From DASUPK01 sp963833375 (lineage in GTDB: Bacteria > Actinomycetota > Thermoleophilia > Solirubrobacterales > 70-9): a DNA stretch of 64,000 bases. The notes beneath the pieces are model-generated. The model was not told the DNA's origin, did no database searches, and saw only the letters and a list, made by a program, of their open reading frames with translations. The stretch is taken from positions 248,001-312,000 of the forward strand of contig CAWHXR010000010.1 in assembly GCA_963833375.1 (NCBI GenBank), given 5' to 3'. Within the stretch, counting starts at the first letter, position 1; every line of letters starts with the position of its first letter. The position numbers and the translations under genes were made by a program. This document shows positions 1-8,143 of this stretch, one piece after another.

Positions 1-1
1 G

Positions 2-202
2 TGCAGCCAGGGCTGCTGCGTGGGCGCCAACAACTCCTGTCACTTCTGCAACTGCGTCGGGAGCACCTGCCAGTGCACGGTGACTCCGGCCGAAGCCGGT
101 ATCGATCAGTGCCCGTGCATCTGCGGCACGCCCGGCTGCGTCAACGTGCCGTGCTGCCCGACGGTCAACGAGCTCTGCTGCACGACGGCGCCCGCCTGCT
201 AG
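2..202 (+). CDS. Cysteine-rich protein, C-terminal part (5' end outside window)
   Basis: Reading frame 2 is open from the window edge to a TAG at 200-202 and encodes 66 visible residues, 17 of them cysteine, including four C-x-C pairs and four CC or near-CC pairs. No homologue is recognised. The composition suggests a disulfide-rich secreted protein, a metal-binding (metallothionein-like) protein or a modified peptide precursor. The convergent neighbour is a MauE/thioredoxin fusion, which supports an exported protein needing thiol-disulfide handling. The N-terminus, and so any leader or signal peptide, lies outside the window. An ATG at 20 lies in frame, but the cysteine-rich reading continues upstream of it, so it is probably not the start. 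Confidence 0.6.
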   Translation, partial: CSQGCCVGANNSCHFCNCVGSTCQCTVTPAEAGIDQCPCICGTPGCVNVPCCPTVNELCCTTAPAC

Positions 203-250
203 GCGCGTCGCTGCTTTTCCCGGCGGCCTCCTAGGCCGGACTAACCCCAA

Positions 251-273
251 GCTCTCGCAACACCCGCGAGAGC
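251..273. terminator. Hairpin after the Cys-rich gene
   Basis: GCTCTCGC (251-258) and GCGAGAGC (266-273) form a perfect 8-bp stem with a 7-nt loop. It is the first of two tandem hairpins between convergent genes. Confidence 0.55.
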
Positions 274-290
274 CATAAGCCCTTGAAGTC

Positions 291-320
291 AGACGCCCCC
301 GGCCATGGCCGGGGGCGTCT
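291..320. terminator. Perfect 30-nt palindrome, probable bidirectional terminator
   Basis: The 15-nt arms at 291-305 and 306-320 are exact reverse complements (AGACGCCCCCGGCCA and its complement). It lies between the convergent Cys-rich gene and the MauE-type gene. I see no gene in 203-505. Confidence 0.65.
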
Positions 321-505
321 GCGCGCTCGCTGGCCTCGACGATCACCGCGCTCAAACGGGACCTCGACGAAAATTCAACTTCGACCGCGCCCACAATGGG
401 TGCCTCACCAAGGAACGGGTGCCCGGGGATATCGTCTTCGGCGCCCGCAATCCGGGGAGCCTGAGATGAGCCCGAGTTGTTGCAGCTACTCGGGGTTAGG
501 ACGTC

Positions 506-1567
506 CTAGGCGACGGGTGGGGCCGTGCGCATCGGCGCGACGGCGCCCGCCATCGTCATGCGAATGAGCGCCTCGATCGCCAGGCGGCCGGACACGGTGG
601 TGCTCGCGATCGTGCCCGCCGGGCTCACGATCACGGCCGCGGGCGAATCGTGGACGTCGTAGGCGTGGGCGATCTCGGTCAGCTGGTCGAGCTCTGCCTG
701 AAGACCTGGGTCTTCCTTCACCGCGTCGATCAGGAGGAGGTCCCCGGCGTGCGCCTCGCGTGTGCGGTTGTAGCGCTCGATCGTGCTGATCCCGACGAGG
801 GCCACGCTGATGCGGTCGGCCGCGATCGTCTGGAGACGGCGAAGGTCCGGCAGCATCGGCTCGCAGGGGCCGCACCCGGCCGCGGTGAAGACCAGAGCGA
901 CCGGTCGCCCGCGCGACAGGAGCGACGAGAGGGTCACGGTTCCGCCTTGGCCATCCGGCACGGAGAACTCCGGGGCGGGCGTTCCGACGCGAAGCCCGGC
1001 CGGAATCCGGCGCAGGCGCCTCTCGGCCTCGGCGAGGTCGCGCTGCAGGCGCCGGTTCTCGAGCCACATGGGGACCGCGGCCACAAGTAGCGCGAGGGCG
1101 GCGATGCCGGCGCCGATTGCGACGAGCTCGGCGGCGCTGCGCGCGTCGATCCAGGAATCGATCGCCGGGCCTGGGCCCCATACGACAACGACGCCAGCTA
1201 GTGCGGCCAGCGCGACGTTCCGCGCCAGGGTCGCCTTGCCCGCGGGTGCCGAATGGATGGCGCCGAAGCAGTTGCAGGGCGGCGCCTCGCCCTTGCGCAT
1301 CGCGTTTGCGATCCCGGCGATGAACGCGAGGAGGAGCGCGAGCGCCCCGACGGCGCCCCACTGGGCCGATGGGCGGAACACGAGCGCGATCGCGACGACG
1401 AGCTCGGCGAAGGGGAGGGCGGTGCCGAGGAAAGCCGCGGCTCGCGCCGGTACGCCGAAGCCGACAAGCGACGCGCGCGACCCGGGCAGATCGAGAAGCT
1501 TGCCGATTGCCGCGATGGCGAAGACCGCGACCAGCACCGCCCGAGCTGCCAGCACCACCGTATCCAT
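506..1567 (-). CDS. MauE/DoxX-type membrane domain fused to thioredoxin-like domain
   Basis: Protein of 353 aa. The first ~165 residues hold about five hydrophobic segments and a CNCFG motif (98-102) typical of MauE-type membrane proteins. After a short coiled linker, residues ~195-340 form a redoxin/TlpA-like domain with a CGPC active site (232-235). MauE and MauD proteins support disulfide formation in the periplasm during methylamine dehydrogenase maturation; here both functions are in one chain. The likely role is thiol-disulfide transfer to an exported substrate, plausibly the cysteine-rich protein facing it. The ATG at 1567 is preferred over an in-frame TTG at 1576 because a TAACCT -10 box ends 8 nt upstream of it. 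Confidence 0.8.
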   Translation of the reverse strand: MDTVVLAARAVLVAVFAIAAIGKLLDLPGSRASLVGFGVPARAAAFLGTALPFAELVVAIALVFRPSAQWGAVGALALLLAFIAGIANAMRKGEAPPCNCFGAIHSAPAGKATLARNVALAALAGVVVVWGPGPAIDSWIDARSAAELVAIGAGIAALALLVAAVPMWLENRRLQRDLAEAERRLRRIPAGLRVGTPAPEFSVPDGQGGTVTLSSLLSRGRPVALVFTAAGCGPCEPMLPDLRRLQTIAADRISVALVGISTIERYNRTREAHAGDLLLIDAVKEDPGLQAELDQLTEIAHAYDVHDSPAAVIVSPAGTIASTTVSGRLAIEALIRMTMAGAVAPMRTAPPVA

Positions 1568-1575
1568 GCGGCGCA

Positions 1576-1581
1576 AGGTTA
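1576..1581 (-). promoter_or_regulatory. -10 box (TAACCT), leaderless
   Basis: On the minus strand TAACCT lies 8 nt before the ATG at 1567. It is one half of a divergent pair with the box at 1624-1629. Confidence 0.5.
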
Positions 1582-1623
1582 CCGGGTGCCCTGGCGGCAG
1601 CCCGTTCGCTCCGACCGAGCCCC

Positions 1624-1629
1624 TACCAT
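1624..1629 (+). promoter_or_regulatory. -10 box (TACCAT), leaderless
   Basis: TACCAT lies 6 nt before the ATG at 1636, so transcription would begin at or next to the start codon. Confidence 0.45.
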
Positions 1630-1635
1630 GTCGCG

Positions 1636-2466
1636 ATGTCTGACGGGGCCGTCCACGCGCACGCGCACCACCACGATCACGGGGACGCGCCGGAGATGGC
1701 GCAGCTGGGGATTGAGGCGTTCGGCGTCGGCGTCGTGATCGTCGCTCCCGCCGAGGTCCTGCCCCGGATCCGCACGATTCTGCCGCCTGGCTCGCAGGAT
1801 AAGGAGCCGGCCGAGGACGACGAGCACTTCTTCCTGGTGCCCCAGGAGAACAAGGTCTACAGAGTCGTACAGGGCAGCGACTCGGTCTCCGGCAGTTCCG
1901 ACCTCCAGATCGCGCTCGAGGTGCTCGACGCCCGCCTGCGGGCGCATATCGGGCTTCAGGCTCCGGACCACATCTTTGTCCACGCCGGCGTCGTCGGGTA
2001 CGCGGGCCGTGCGATCGTGATCCCGGGCCTCAGCTTCAGCGGCAAGACCACGCTCGTCACGGAGCTCGTTCGCGCCGGAGCGACCTACTACTCGGACGAG
2101 TACGCGGTGCTCGACGACGCCGGGCTGGTTCACCCCTACCCGAAGTCGCTCTCGATCCGCTCGAATGGATACGCCCAGGTCGACCAAGCCGTCGAGACGA
2201 TTGGCGGCGCGGCCGGCGTCGAGCCGCTCCCGATCGGGTTGGTGGTCGTGGCGTCCTACTCGCCCGAGGCGCAGTGGGATCCCCGGCGCCTTTCGTCCGG
2301 GGAGGCCGTTCTCGCGGTGCTCGCAAACACAGTTCCCGCTCAGGAGCGCCCCGAGCAGGCGATGTCGGCGATCACGAAGGCGGTAAAGGGCGCGGTCGTG
2401 CTCGAGGGCGCGCGCGGCGAGGCCTCGGCGATGGTGCCGGACCTCCTCGCCAGCCTCCCGGATTAG
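1636..2466 (+). CDS. HPr-kinase-like P-loop ATPase with histidine-rich N-terminus
   Basis: Protein of 276 aa. Residues 7-15 are histidine-rich (HAHAHHHDH). The core shows an HprK-type P-loop GLSFSGKT (131-138), then a YYSDEY acidic motif (151-156) and a conserved VHPYPKSLSIR stretch. True HprK acts on the HPr protein of the sugar phosphotransferase system, but short relatives like this one occur in peptide-modification gene clusters; in the paeninodin lasso-peptide cluster a relative phosphorylates the precursor. Here it sits between a redox protein and a nucleotidyltransferase of the type that often accompanies such kinases. The substrate is unknown. The His-rich head may bind metal (inference). 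Confidence 0.75.
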   Translation: MSDGAVHAHAHHHDHGDAPEMAQLGIEAFGVGVVIVAPAEVLPRIRTILPPGSQDKEPAEDDEHFFLVPQENKVYRVVQGSDSVSGSSDLQIALEVLDARLRAHIGLQAPDHIFVHAGVVGYAGRAIVIPGLSFSGKTTLVTELVRAGATYYSDEYAVLDDAGLVHPYPKSLSIRSNGYAQVDQAVETIGGAAGVEPLPIGLVVVASYSPEAQWDPRRLSSGEAVLAVLANTVPAQERPEQAMSAITKAVKGAVVLEGARGEASAMVPDLLASLPD

Positions 2467-2485
2467 CCGCGCGCTCGGGTTCCGC

Positions 2486-3364
2486 CTAGCGGTTGCGCAC
2501 CTGCCGCCGGGCCTCTCGCCAGGCCCGGAAGCCGCGCGGCGCCTGGCGTAGCAGCGAGAACGGCCGGCGTGCGTAGGCGAGCGCGAGCTTGCCCCGGCTG
2601 TCCGCCGCGGGCGGGTACCAGTGAACGATGAACTCGCGTGGGGGAACGAGCTTGCGCCAGACGATCGCGGCGCGCGTCCGCATCCGGTCGGCGCGAGCGA
2701 GCTGCTCGAAGCCGAGCGCGACCGGCGGCGGCGTGGTGGCGCGCAGCGCGACCTCGACCGAGCCGACGGCGGGAAGGCCGAGACGGTCCGCGAGAGCGGC
2801 GCCCTCCGGCCGCAGACGGAGGCCGGCGGCGAACGCGTCGGTGGCGCCGAGCTCGGACGCAAGCCGCGCCGCCTCTCTCCAGAGCGACTCGTCGAACCGG
2901 ACCAGCGCGCGCTCGACGTGAGCGATCGCCTTCCCCCAGGCCTCGCCGTGCTGCGCGGCGTGGAGCACGATGTGGAGGAGCCGGGCCGGGGGCGCGAGGG
3001 CCGGGGCCTGTATCCCCGCCACCGGGATCGTCTCGGCGGAGCCGGCCAGGGCGGCCCAGGCGGTGTCGGCGTCGGCGCCGATCCCCAGCAGGCGGCGGTG
3101 GAGATCGACCCGGACGCTGTCCCGGGCCCGGAACCACGCTACGCCGTGCTCCCGCCACCACTCCGGAAGCCGGCTGTCGTCCTGCTCGGGCTCGAAGCCG
3201 AGCTCGGTCAGGACCTCGGCGGCGGCGCGCTCATCACCGGGTCGCAGAAGCAGGTCCGAGTCGAGGTACGCGTTCGCATCGTCGGTCGTGTACAGCCATC
3301 CCGTCAGCGACGGTCCTTTGAGCACCAGCGCCTCGACGCCCGCGGCCCGGAAGGCCCCGAGCAC
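2486..3364 (-). CDS. NTP_transf_5-type nucleotidyltransferase family protein
   Basis: The 292-aa reading from GTG 3364 has the family pattern LVLKGPSLTGWLY ... YLDSDLLLRPGD, with the acidic pair expected of a nucleotidyltransferase fold, followed by the typical helical C-terminal half and a basic tail. The family is uncharacterised and is known from clusters with PqqD and HPr-kinase-like proteins. Family-like sequence continues in frame upstream of 3364 (RLEAAADRLRIDAATAEVL) up to a stop at 3449-3451, but that stretch has no ATG, GTG or TTG start. The native start may have been lost, perhaps with the rearrangement that left the partial copy upstream. Confidence 0.7.
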   Translation of the reverse strand: MLGAFRAAGVEALVLKGPSLTGWLYTTDDANAYLDSDLLLRPGDERAAAEVLTELGFEPEQDDSRLPEWWREHGVAWFRARDSVRVDLHRRLLGIGADADTAWAALAGSAETIPVAGIQAPALAPPARLLHIVLHAAQHGEAWGKAIAHVERALVRFDESLWREAARLASELGATDAFAAGLRLRPEGAALADRLGLPAVGSVEVALRATTPPPVALGFEQLARADRMRTRAAIVWRKLVPPREFIVHWYPPAADSRGKLALAYARRPFSLLRQAPRGFRAWREARRQVRNR

Positions 3365-3448
3365 CTCTGCCGTCGCGGCGTCGATTCGGAGCCGGTCAGC
3401 GGCCGCTTCGAGCCGCGCGGACTGCGCCCGCGGGATCGCCGTATGACA

Positions 3449-3760
3449 TTAGGATGAGCCCCTCGCGCTGTGGACGGGCATATCGCGCTTATCTAGGAGC
3501 GGGCGAAAGCCGAGGTCGCTGCGCACTCGCTCAGCCGCGGTCAGGTCGACCGGCCGAACGAGAAGGTCGCAATCGAGGTATTGCCCTGGATCGTCAGGGG
3601 TTGAGAGCCAGCGGGTTAGCGAGATTCCCTTAAGCAGAAGACTCTGCGACGCAGACAACTTCGACGCGCAGCACCTCGGCGGTGGCGGCATCCACCTGCA
3701 GATAGGTGGCAGTGATTCGCGCGGGCGATGAAGCGTCCGGTGCCACGGATGCTTTATGGA
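3449..3760 (-). pseudogene. Truncated, frameshifted paralogue of the nucleotidyltransferase
   Basis: Two minus-strand frames together read LQVDAATAEVL, then a frameshift near 3660, then SLLLKGISLTRWLS ... YLDCDLLVRPVD ... LGFRPL. These match the first ~75 residues of the neighbouring gene at clearly less than full identity, so this is a diverged paralogue and not a fresh duplication. The copy stops at TAA 3449-3451, and the intact homologue resumes in the same frame immediately after it. Upstream, roughly 3761-4186, I recognise no gene. Confidence 0.7.
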
Positions 3761-4186
3761 GAGTAGCGCCGACGGTTCGAGCAGCGCCAGCGTCGCAGCG
3801 CCATCGAAAGCCTCGTACGGTCGTCGCCTTCGCGGTGCGGTTTGACACAGCGCTCTCCTCCGAGGCGTAGGACATGACCACCGAGCGCCTCGAGCATCTC
3901 GCCAGGTATCGCCAGATGGTGTTCATGACCGCGAGCGAGGCAGTTGATCCCATAAAGACCGCTAAGGCTCAGCCTGAGGACACACCGTCGTCGAGTCTCT
4001 TGCGGCGGTGCCTTGGGGTCGAGGTCCTGCAAGCTCGTCTCGATCGACCCGGACCCGGGGACCTCGGCGAGTGGGTATCGAGAGCGACCGGGGCGAAGTG
4101 GATGCAGCCGCGTCCTGGCACTGTTCTGACGCTATGTTCAAGGTTTGTGCGGGAGTTCTGCACACCCCAGGCGAGATCACGTGATC

Positions 4187-5048
4187 ATGATGATGTGCGT
4201 GAGACAGCCCCCAACGGCTGCGACGCGCCGGATTACGCCCGATCTCGAGGGCCAGCCCGGCCTTGACTGGGGCTCCGCGATAGCTCAGGTGCGCTCTCGT
4301 CTTCGCGGGTTGAGCCGAGTTGCTGAACCCGCGATTGATCTTCGCAGGCTCGTTGCAGCCCCTCGCCTGTATCGGCGCTTCGCACGAGATTTCCGGATCT
4401 ATCGTGGGCTCGCAGCCCCTCACGCCCGTGCGGTGGAGCGATGCCATACCAATGCTCCATGACCGAACGGAATCGAGCCCGTACGACCCCCACTACTTCT
4501 TTCAGGATGTGTGGGCGGCCCGACGGATTGCCGAGCGGCGTCCGGAGCATCATGTGGATGTCGGCTCGCGGGTCGATTTAGTCGGGTTCCTAACCGCGAT
4601 TACGCGGGTCACCTTCGTCGATGTGCGACCGCTCGAGGTCGAGCTCGATCGCCTGGAGCCGGTCGCGGGCACCCTGCTCGGGCTTCCCTTCCACGATCGA
4701 TCCCTAGACTCGATCTCCTGCCTGCACGTTGCCGAGCATGTCGGTCTTGGGCGCTACGGCGACCCGCTCGATCCGCGGGGAACCGAGAAGTCGGCCGCCG
4801 AGCTTCAGCGGGTCCTCGCCCCTGCAGGGGAACTCCTCTTTTCAGTGCCGGTGGGGCGTCCGCGGGTCTGCTTCAACGCGCATCGGATCTATCGTCCGGG
4901 TCAGGTGATCGCGATGTTCCCGAAACTGTCCCTGGCCGAGTTCGCAGCGGTCGACGACAACGGAGCATTCGGCCCTCGTGACCCCGAGGAACTCGATGAT
5001 GCGGTCTACGCTTGCGGTCTGTTTCGCTTCACCAGAATCGCTCCCTGA
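4187..5048 (+). pseudogene. DUF268-type protein of a glycan locus, one frameshift
   Basis: From about 4480 the frame ending at 5048 reads YDPHYFFQDVWAARRI, HVDVGSR, LPFHDRSLDSISCLHVAEH and RVLAPAGELLFSVPVGRPR. This is the DUF268 pattern, which resembles a SAM-methyltransferase core in which a promoter-distal LHVAEH replaces the usual motif. The N-terminal portion (LRRLVAAPRLYRRFARDFRIYRG) is in a different frame, so a single indel lies near 4410-4445. The start is uncertain; ATG 4187 is used. DUF268 proteins commonly sit in polysaccharide clusters, which fits the next genes. The reading could be restored by correcting one base, so it may be an assembly error. Confidence 0.65.
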
Positions 5049-5077
5049 GTGACTGCTATCCAGGACTAGATCGAGCC

Positions 5078-6214
5078 ATGCGCGTCTTCTACGCCGTCCA
5101 GAACCATTATTGGGAGGACCTCAATCTGCTCGAGGGTCTGCGCCAGGCGGGCCACGAGGTGGTTTGCCACCGGCCCGGGGCACCCTTCCACGAAGCCCTG
5201 GGCCCCGATTGGAGCGAGGCGGATCGAACCAGGGCCTCGGATCGGCTGGTCGAGGCGGTGCGAGCGGAGCATTCCAAACAACCCGTCGACCTGATGTTCG
5301 CCTACCTGCTGAAGCAGCTCGTGTACCCGGAGGCAATCAATGAGATCGGCGAGCTCGGGATCACCACCGTTAACTACTGGTGCAACGGGGCCCACCAGTT
5401 TCATCTGGTCGACGAGATCAGCCCGGCCTTCCACTACTGCGTGGTCACCGAGCGCGCCTCCCTGCCGCTATACGAGGAGGTGGGAGCCCGGCCGATCTAC
5501 GCGCAGTTGGCGGCCAATCCCGACTTCTACCGGCCGCACGAGGTGCCGTTCGATTATGACGTCGCGTTCGTCGGCCAGCGATACGCCGATCGCCCCGAGT
5601 ACATCCACTATCTACTAGAGCACGGCGTGGACGTGTGCGTCTGGGGTCCCGGCTGGACCTCGGACCGCGCCTTCGGTGAGCAGTGGCTGGGGGCAGGAGT
5701 GAGCTGGGGGTACCTTCGCCGCCACCCGCGGGCATCGGCGCAGAAGCTTGCTGCGCACACGCGCCGCGGGATACGCGAGTGGCGCACACTGCCTCCTCGC
5801 GCGAGGCGACGAGTTGCCAGCATCGCGGGACCGAGCCTGCCCTATGACGAGCTCGTGATGATGTACAGCCGAGCCCGGATCAACCTGGGCTTCTCGGTCT
5901 GCGGTGACTCGCTCTACCGCGACAGGGACAAGATTCGCCAGATCCACCTGCGCGACTTCGAGGCGCCCATGAGCGGTGCGCTCTACTTCGTCGAGTATCA
6001 GGAGGAGCTCGAGGACTTCTACGAGCTCGGCCGCGAGATCGTCTGCTACTCCTCGCGCGAGGAGCTCCTGGAGAAGGCGCGCTTCTATCTCGCGCACCCC
6101 GATCAAGCCGAGCGGGTGCGCCGGGGCGGGCATGAGCGAGCGCATCGGGATCACACCTGGCGGCTTCGATTCGATCAGATCTTCCGAGAGATATGGCCTC
6201 GCACCCCGGCGTAA
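5078..6214 (+). CDS. CgeB-like glycosyltransferase
   Basis: Intact protein of 378 aa starting MRVFYAVQNHYWEDL. It has the CgeB/Glyco_trans_1_2 layout: an N-terminal Rossmann-like half with NYWCNGAHQF and DVAFVGQRY, then a C-terminal half with YDELVMMYSRARINLGFS, RDFEAPMSGALYFVEY and a Glu/Arg-rich tail ending in DHTWRLRFDQIF. Family members transfer sugars in surface polysaccharides or spore coats. The acceptor is unknown. It overlaps the next glycosyltransferase by 22 nt, indicating translational coupling. Confidence 0.8.
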   Translation: MRVFYAVQNHYWEDLNLLEGLRQAGHEVVCHRPGAPFHEALGPDWSEADRTRASDRLVEAVRAEHSKQPVDLMFAYLLKQLVYPEAINEIGELGITTVNYWCNGAHQFHLVDEISPAFHYCVVTERASLPLYEEVGARPIYAQLAANPDFYRPHEVPFDYDVAFVGQRYADRPEYIHYLLEHGVDVCVWGPGWTSDRAFGEQWLGAGVSWGYLRRHPRASAQKLAAHTRRGIREWRTLPPRARRRVASIAGPSLPYDELVMMYSRARINLGFSVCGDSLYRDRDKIRQIHLRDFEAPMSGALYFVEYQEELEDFYELGREIVCYSSREELLEKARFYLAHPDQAERVRRGGHERAHRDHTWRLRFDQIFREIWPRTPA

Positions 6215-7098
6215 GCGTCGTCATCCCCACCTACAACCGGGCCGATCTGCTCAAGGAAGCGGTGAACAGCGCGCTCGCGCAGGACTGGCCCGAGCTCGAG
6301 GTGACCGTGGTCGACGACGGCTCCACCGACCGCACCCCGGAGCTTTTGGCCGGATACGGCGAGAGGGTGCGTGTCATCCGCCAGGAGAACGCGGGGGAGT
6401 CCAGCGCGCGCAACGCCGGCATCATCGCGGCGAGCCACGAGTTCGTGGCACTGCTGGACTCGGACAATCGCTGGCTTCCGGGAAAGCTGCGGCGCCAGAT
6501 GGAACTCTTCGCCGAAGATCCGGCACCAGATCTCACCTTCACGGCCTACGCGGCGTTCGGCGACATTCCGCGAGAGGATGTTGTGCTGGAAGCCTGGGAG
6601 GGGACGCAGGGCGATGCCCTGGAACAGCTGCTCGTCGGCTGTTGCATCAATACCTCCACGGTGGTAGCCACGCGAAGCTGCCTGAGGGGGACGGGGCTGT
6701 TCGATGAAGAGCTGGACTGTGCCCAGGATCACGACCTCTGGCTGCGAATCGCCGCCCAGGACCGTCGCATCGCATACTTGCCTGAGCCCCTGACCGAATA
6801 CCGGGTCCACGCCGAAGCCGTGAGCGGCGACGCCGCGCTAGTGAGCAGGAGCACCGAGCGGATCTTCGAGCGGCTCTTCGACAGCGGGTCGCTCCCCGAG
6901 CGCTTTCAGAGGAACCGGAGTTTTTACCTTGCCCGCTGCTACCTGGACAGCGCCTGCCGGTATCTGGACGCGGACGAGGGAGAGCCGGCGGTCGCCGCGA
7001 TCACCCGAGCGGCTCGCACCCGCCCGGCATCAATCAGACCCGGCTGGCTCCTGATCTGGGCGCGTGCCAGGCGGATTGCGGCGGCCGGCAGCGCATGA
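6193..7098 (+). CDS. Family 2 glycosyltransferase
   Basis: Protein of 301 aa with a GT-A fold signature: VSVVIPTYNRADLL at the start, VVDDGSTDRT (about 40-49), SARNAGI, the metal-binding LDSDN in place of the usual DxD, and QDHDLWLRIA near residue 180. It transfers an activated sugar to a growing glycan at the cytoplasmic face. The final ~60 residues form a helical tail. It is intact, unlike the three related genes at 9.6-12.5 kb. Confidence 0.85.
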   Translation: MASHPGVSVVIPTYNRADLLKEAVNSALAQDWPELEVTVVDDGSTDRTPELLAGYGERVRVIRQENAGESSARNAGIIAASHEFVALLDSDNRWLPGKLRRQMELFAEDPAPDLTFTAYAAFGDIPREDVVLEAWEGTQGDALEQLLVGCCINTSTVVATRSCLRGTGLFDEELDCAQDHDLWLRIAAQDRRIAYLPEPLTEYRVHAEAVSGDAALVSRSTERIFERLFDSGSLPERFQRNRSFYLARCYLDSACRYLDADEGEPAVAAITRAARTRPASIRPGWLLIWARARRIAAAGSA

Positions 7099-7107
7099 TG
7101 CGCGCAC

Positions 7108-7320
7108 CGCGATGAGAGGGGTGAGCGACCTCCCGGGCGTGCGCCGCGTCCTCACAGGAGGGCGGAGCGCGGGCGGCGTCTCAGTGAGCTGCGCTCCCTG
7201 TACGGGACGTTCGTCTACCCCGGCGACACGGTGTTCGACATCGGCGCCCACCACGGCTTTCGCACGGACGGCTTCCTCGAGCTGGGGGGCAGGGTGCGCC
7301 GTTGCAGACGGGCACCACCA
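7108..7320 (+). pseudogene. FkbM-type methyltransferase N-terminal remnant
   Basis: In the frame following the stop of the previous gene the text reads LSELRSLYGTFVYPGDTVFDIGAHHGFRTDGFL, which is the SAM-binding start of an FkbM-type methyltransferase (vFDIGAhxG motif). The family normally has ~200 further residues; here the reading degenerates at about 7300 next to the convergent ABC gene. No in-frame start codon is seen. Confidence 0.6.
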
Positions 7321-7365
7321 CGCTCACGCCCGGGCGGCCTGAGGATGCGCCGGCCATCGGCCTGG

Positions 7366-8142
7366 TCAGGGTTCTTCGTGCACGGCGGCCCGCCGATACG
7401 TCTTCAGCACCTTTTCGGTCGGGCCGTGCTCCCGGACCCGCCCCGATTCGAGCCAGACCACCTCGCTGCAGATCGAGGAAACCTGGTCCAGGTCGTGGCT
7501 GACGAAGACCACCGTCCGCCCGGCGCGGTGGAGGCCGGCGATCTCCGCCAAGCAGCGCTCCTGGAATTCGGCGTCGACAACCGCTAGGACCTCATCGAAG
7601 AGATAGACGTCAGCCGGGAACAGCACGGCTGTCGCAAAGGAAAGCCGCGAGAGCATGCCCGAGGAAAAGCGCTTCACAGGGGTGTCCATGTGTCGCTCGA
7701 GCTCGGCGAAGGCAGAGACCTGATCCATGCTCTCCTGGATCACGCTGCGCTCAACCCCGATGCTGGCGCCGAACAGCATCACGTTCTCTTGCCCTGTCAG
7801 CTCCGGGTGGAACCCGGTGCCAATGGCAAGCAGGGGAAGGACGCGCCCGCGAATGATGAGCCTGCCGCCGCTGGGAATCGTGGTTCCGGCGATCAGCTGC
7901 AGCAGGGTTGACTTCCCTGAGCCGTTATCTCCCACGATCCCGATGCTCTCCCCCGATCGTACGGTCAGGTCGACCCCTGACAAGGCCTCGAAGGGCGCCT
8001 CCTGAGTGCCGGAGCGGGTCGTCAGACGACGGAGAGTTAGCCTCAGGCTCCGGTGCTCGCCGAGCCGGTAATGCTTGCTGAGCCCATCCGCCTCGATTGC
8101 TGTGGGCGCATGCGGTCTGTCGTTCGTCGAGCCGGCGGCCAT
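7366..8142 (-). CDS. Polysaccharide ABC exporter, ATP-binding subunit (Wzt-type)
   Basis: Protein of 258 aa with Walker A GDNGSGKST (71-79), signature FSSGMLSRLSF (~158-168), Walker B VYLFDEVLAV and an H-loop VSHD. The GTGFHPELTGQENV stretch is typical of the TagH/Wzt group that exports teichoic acid or O-antigen-like glycans. It lacks the long C-terminal carbohydrate-binding domain of some Wzt proteins. It begins 1 nt after the permease gene ends, so both form one operon. Confidence 0.88.
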   Translation of the reverse strand: MAAGSTNDRPHAPTAIEADGLSKHYRLGEHRSLRLTLRRLTTRSGTQEAPFEALSGVDLTVRSGESIGIVGDNGSGKSTLLQLIAGTTIPSGGRLIIRGRVLPLLAIGTGFHPELTGQENVMLFGASIGVERSVIQESMDQVSAFAELERHMDTPVKRFSSGMLSRLSFATAVLFPADVYLFDEVLAVVDAEFQERCLAEIAGLHRAGRTVVFVSHDLDQVSSICSEVVWLESGRVREHGPTEKVLKTYRRAAVHEEP

Positions 8143-8143
8143 C

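Noticed and set aside
3874..4266. A 130-codon plus-strand frame in the gap before the DUF268 gene
   Set aside because: No recognisable motif, lies in a region of remnants and overlaps other random frames; not convincing as a gene.
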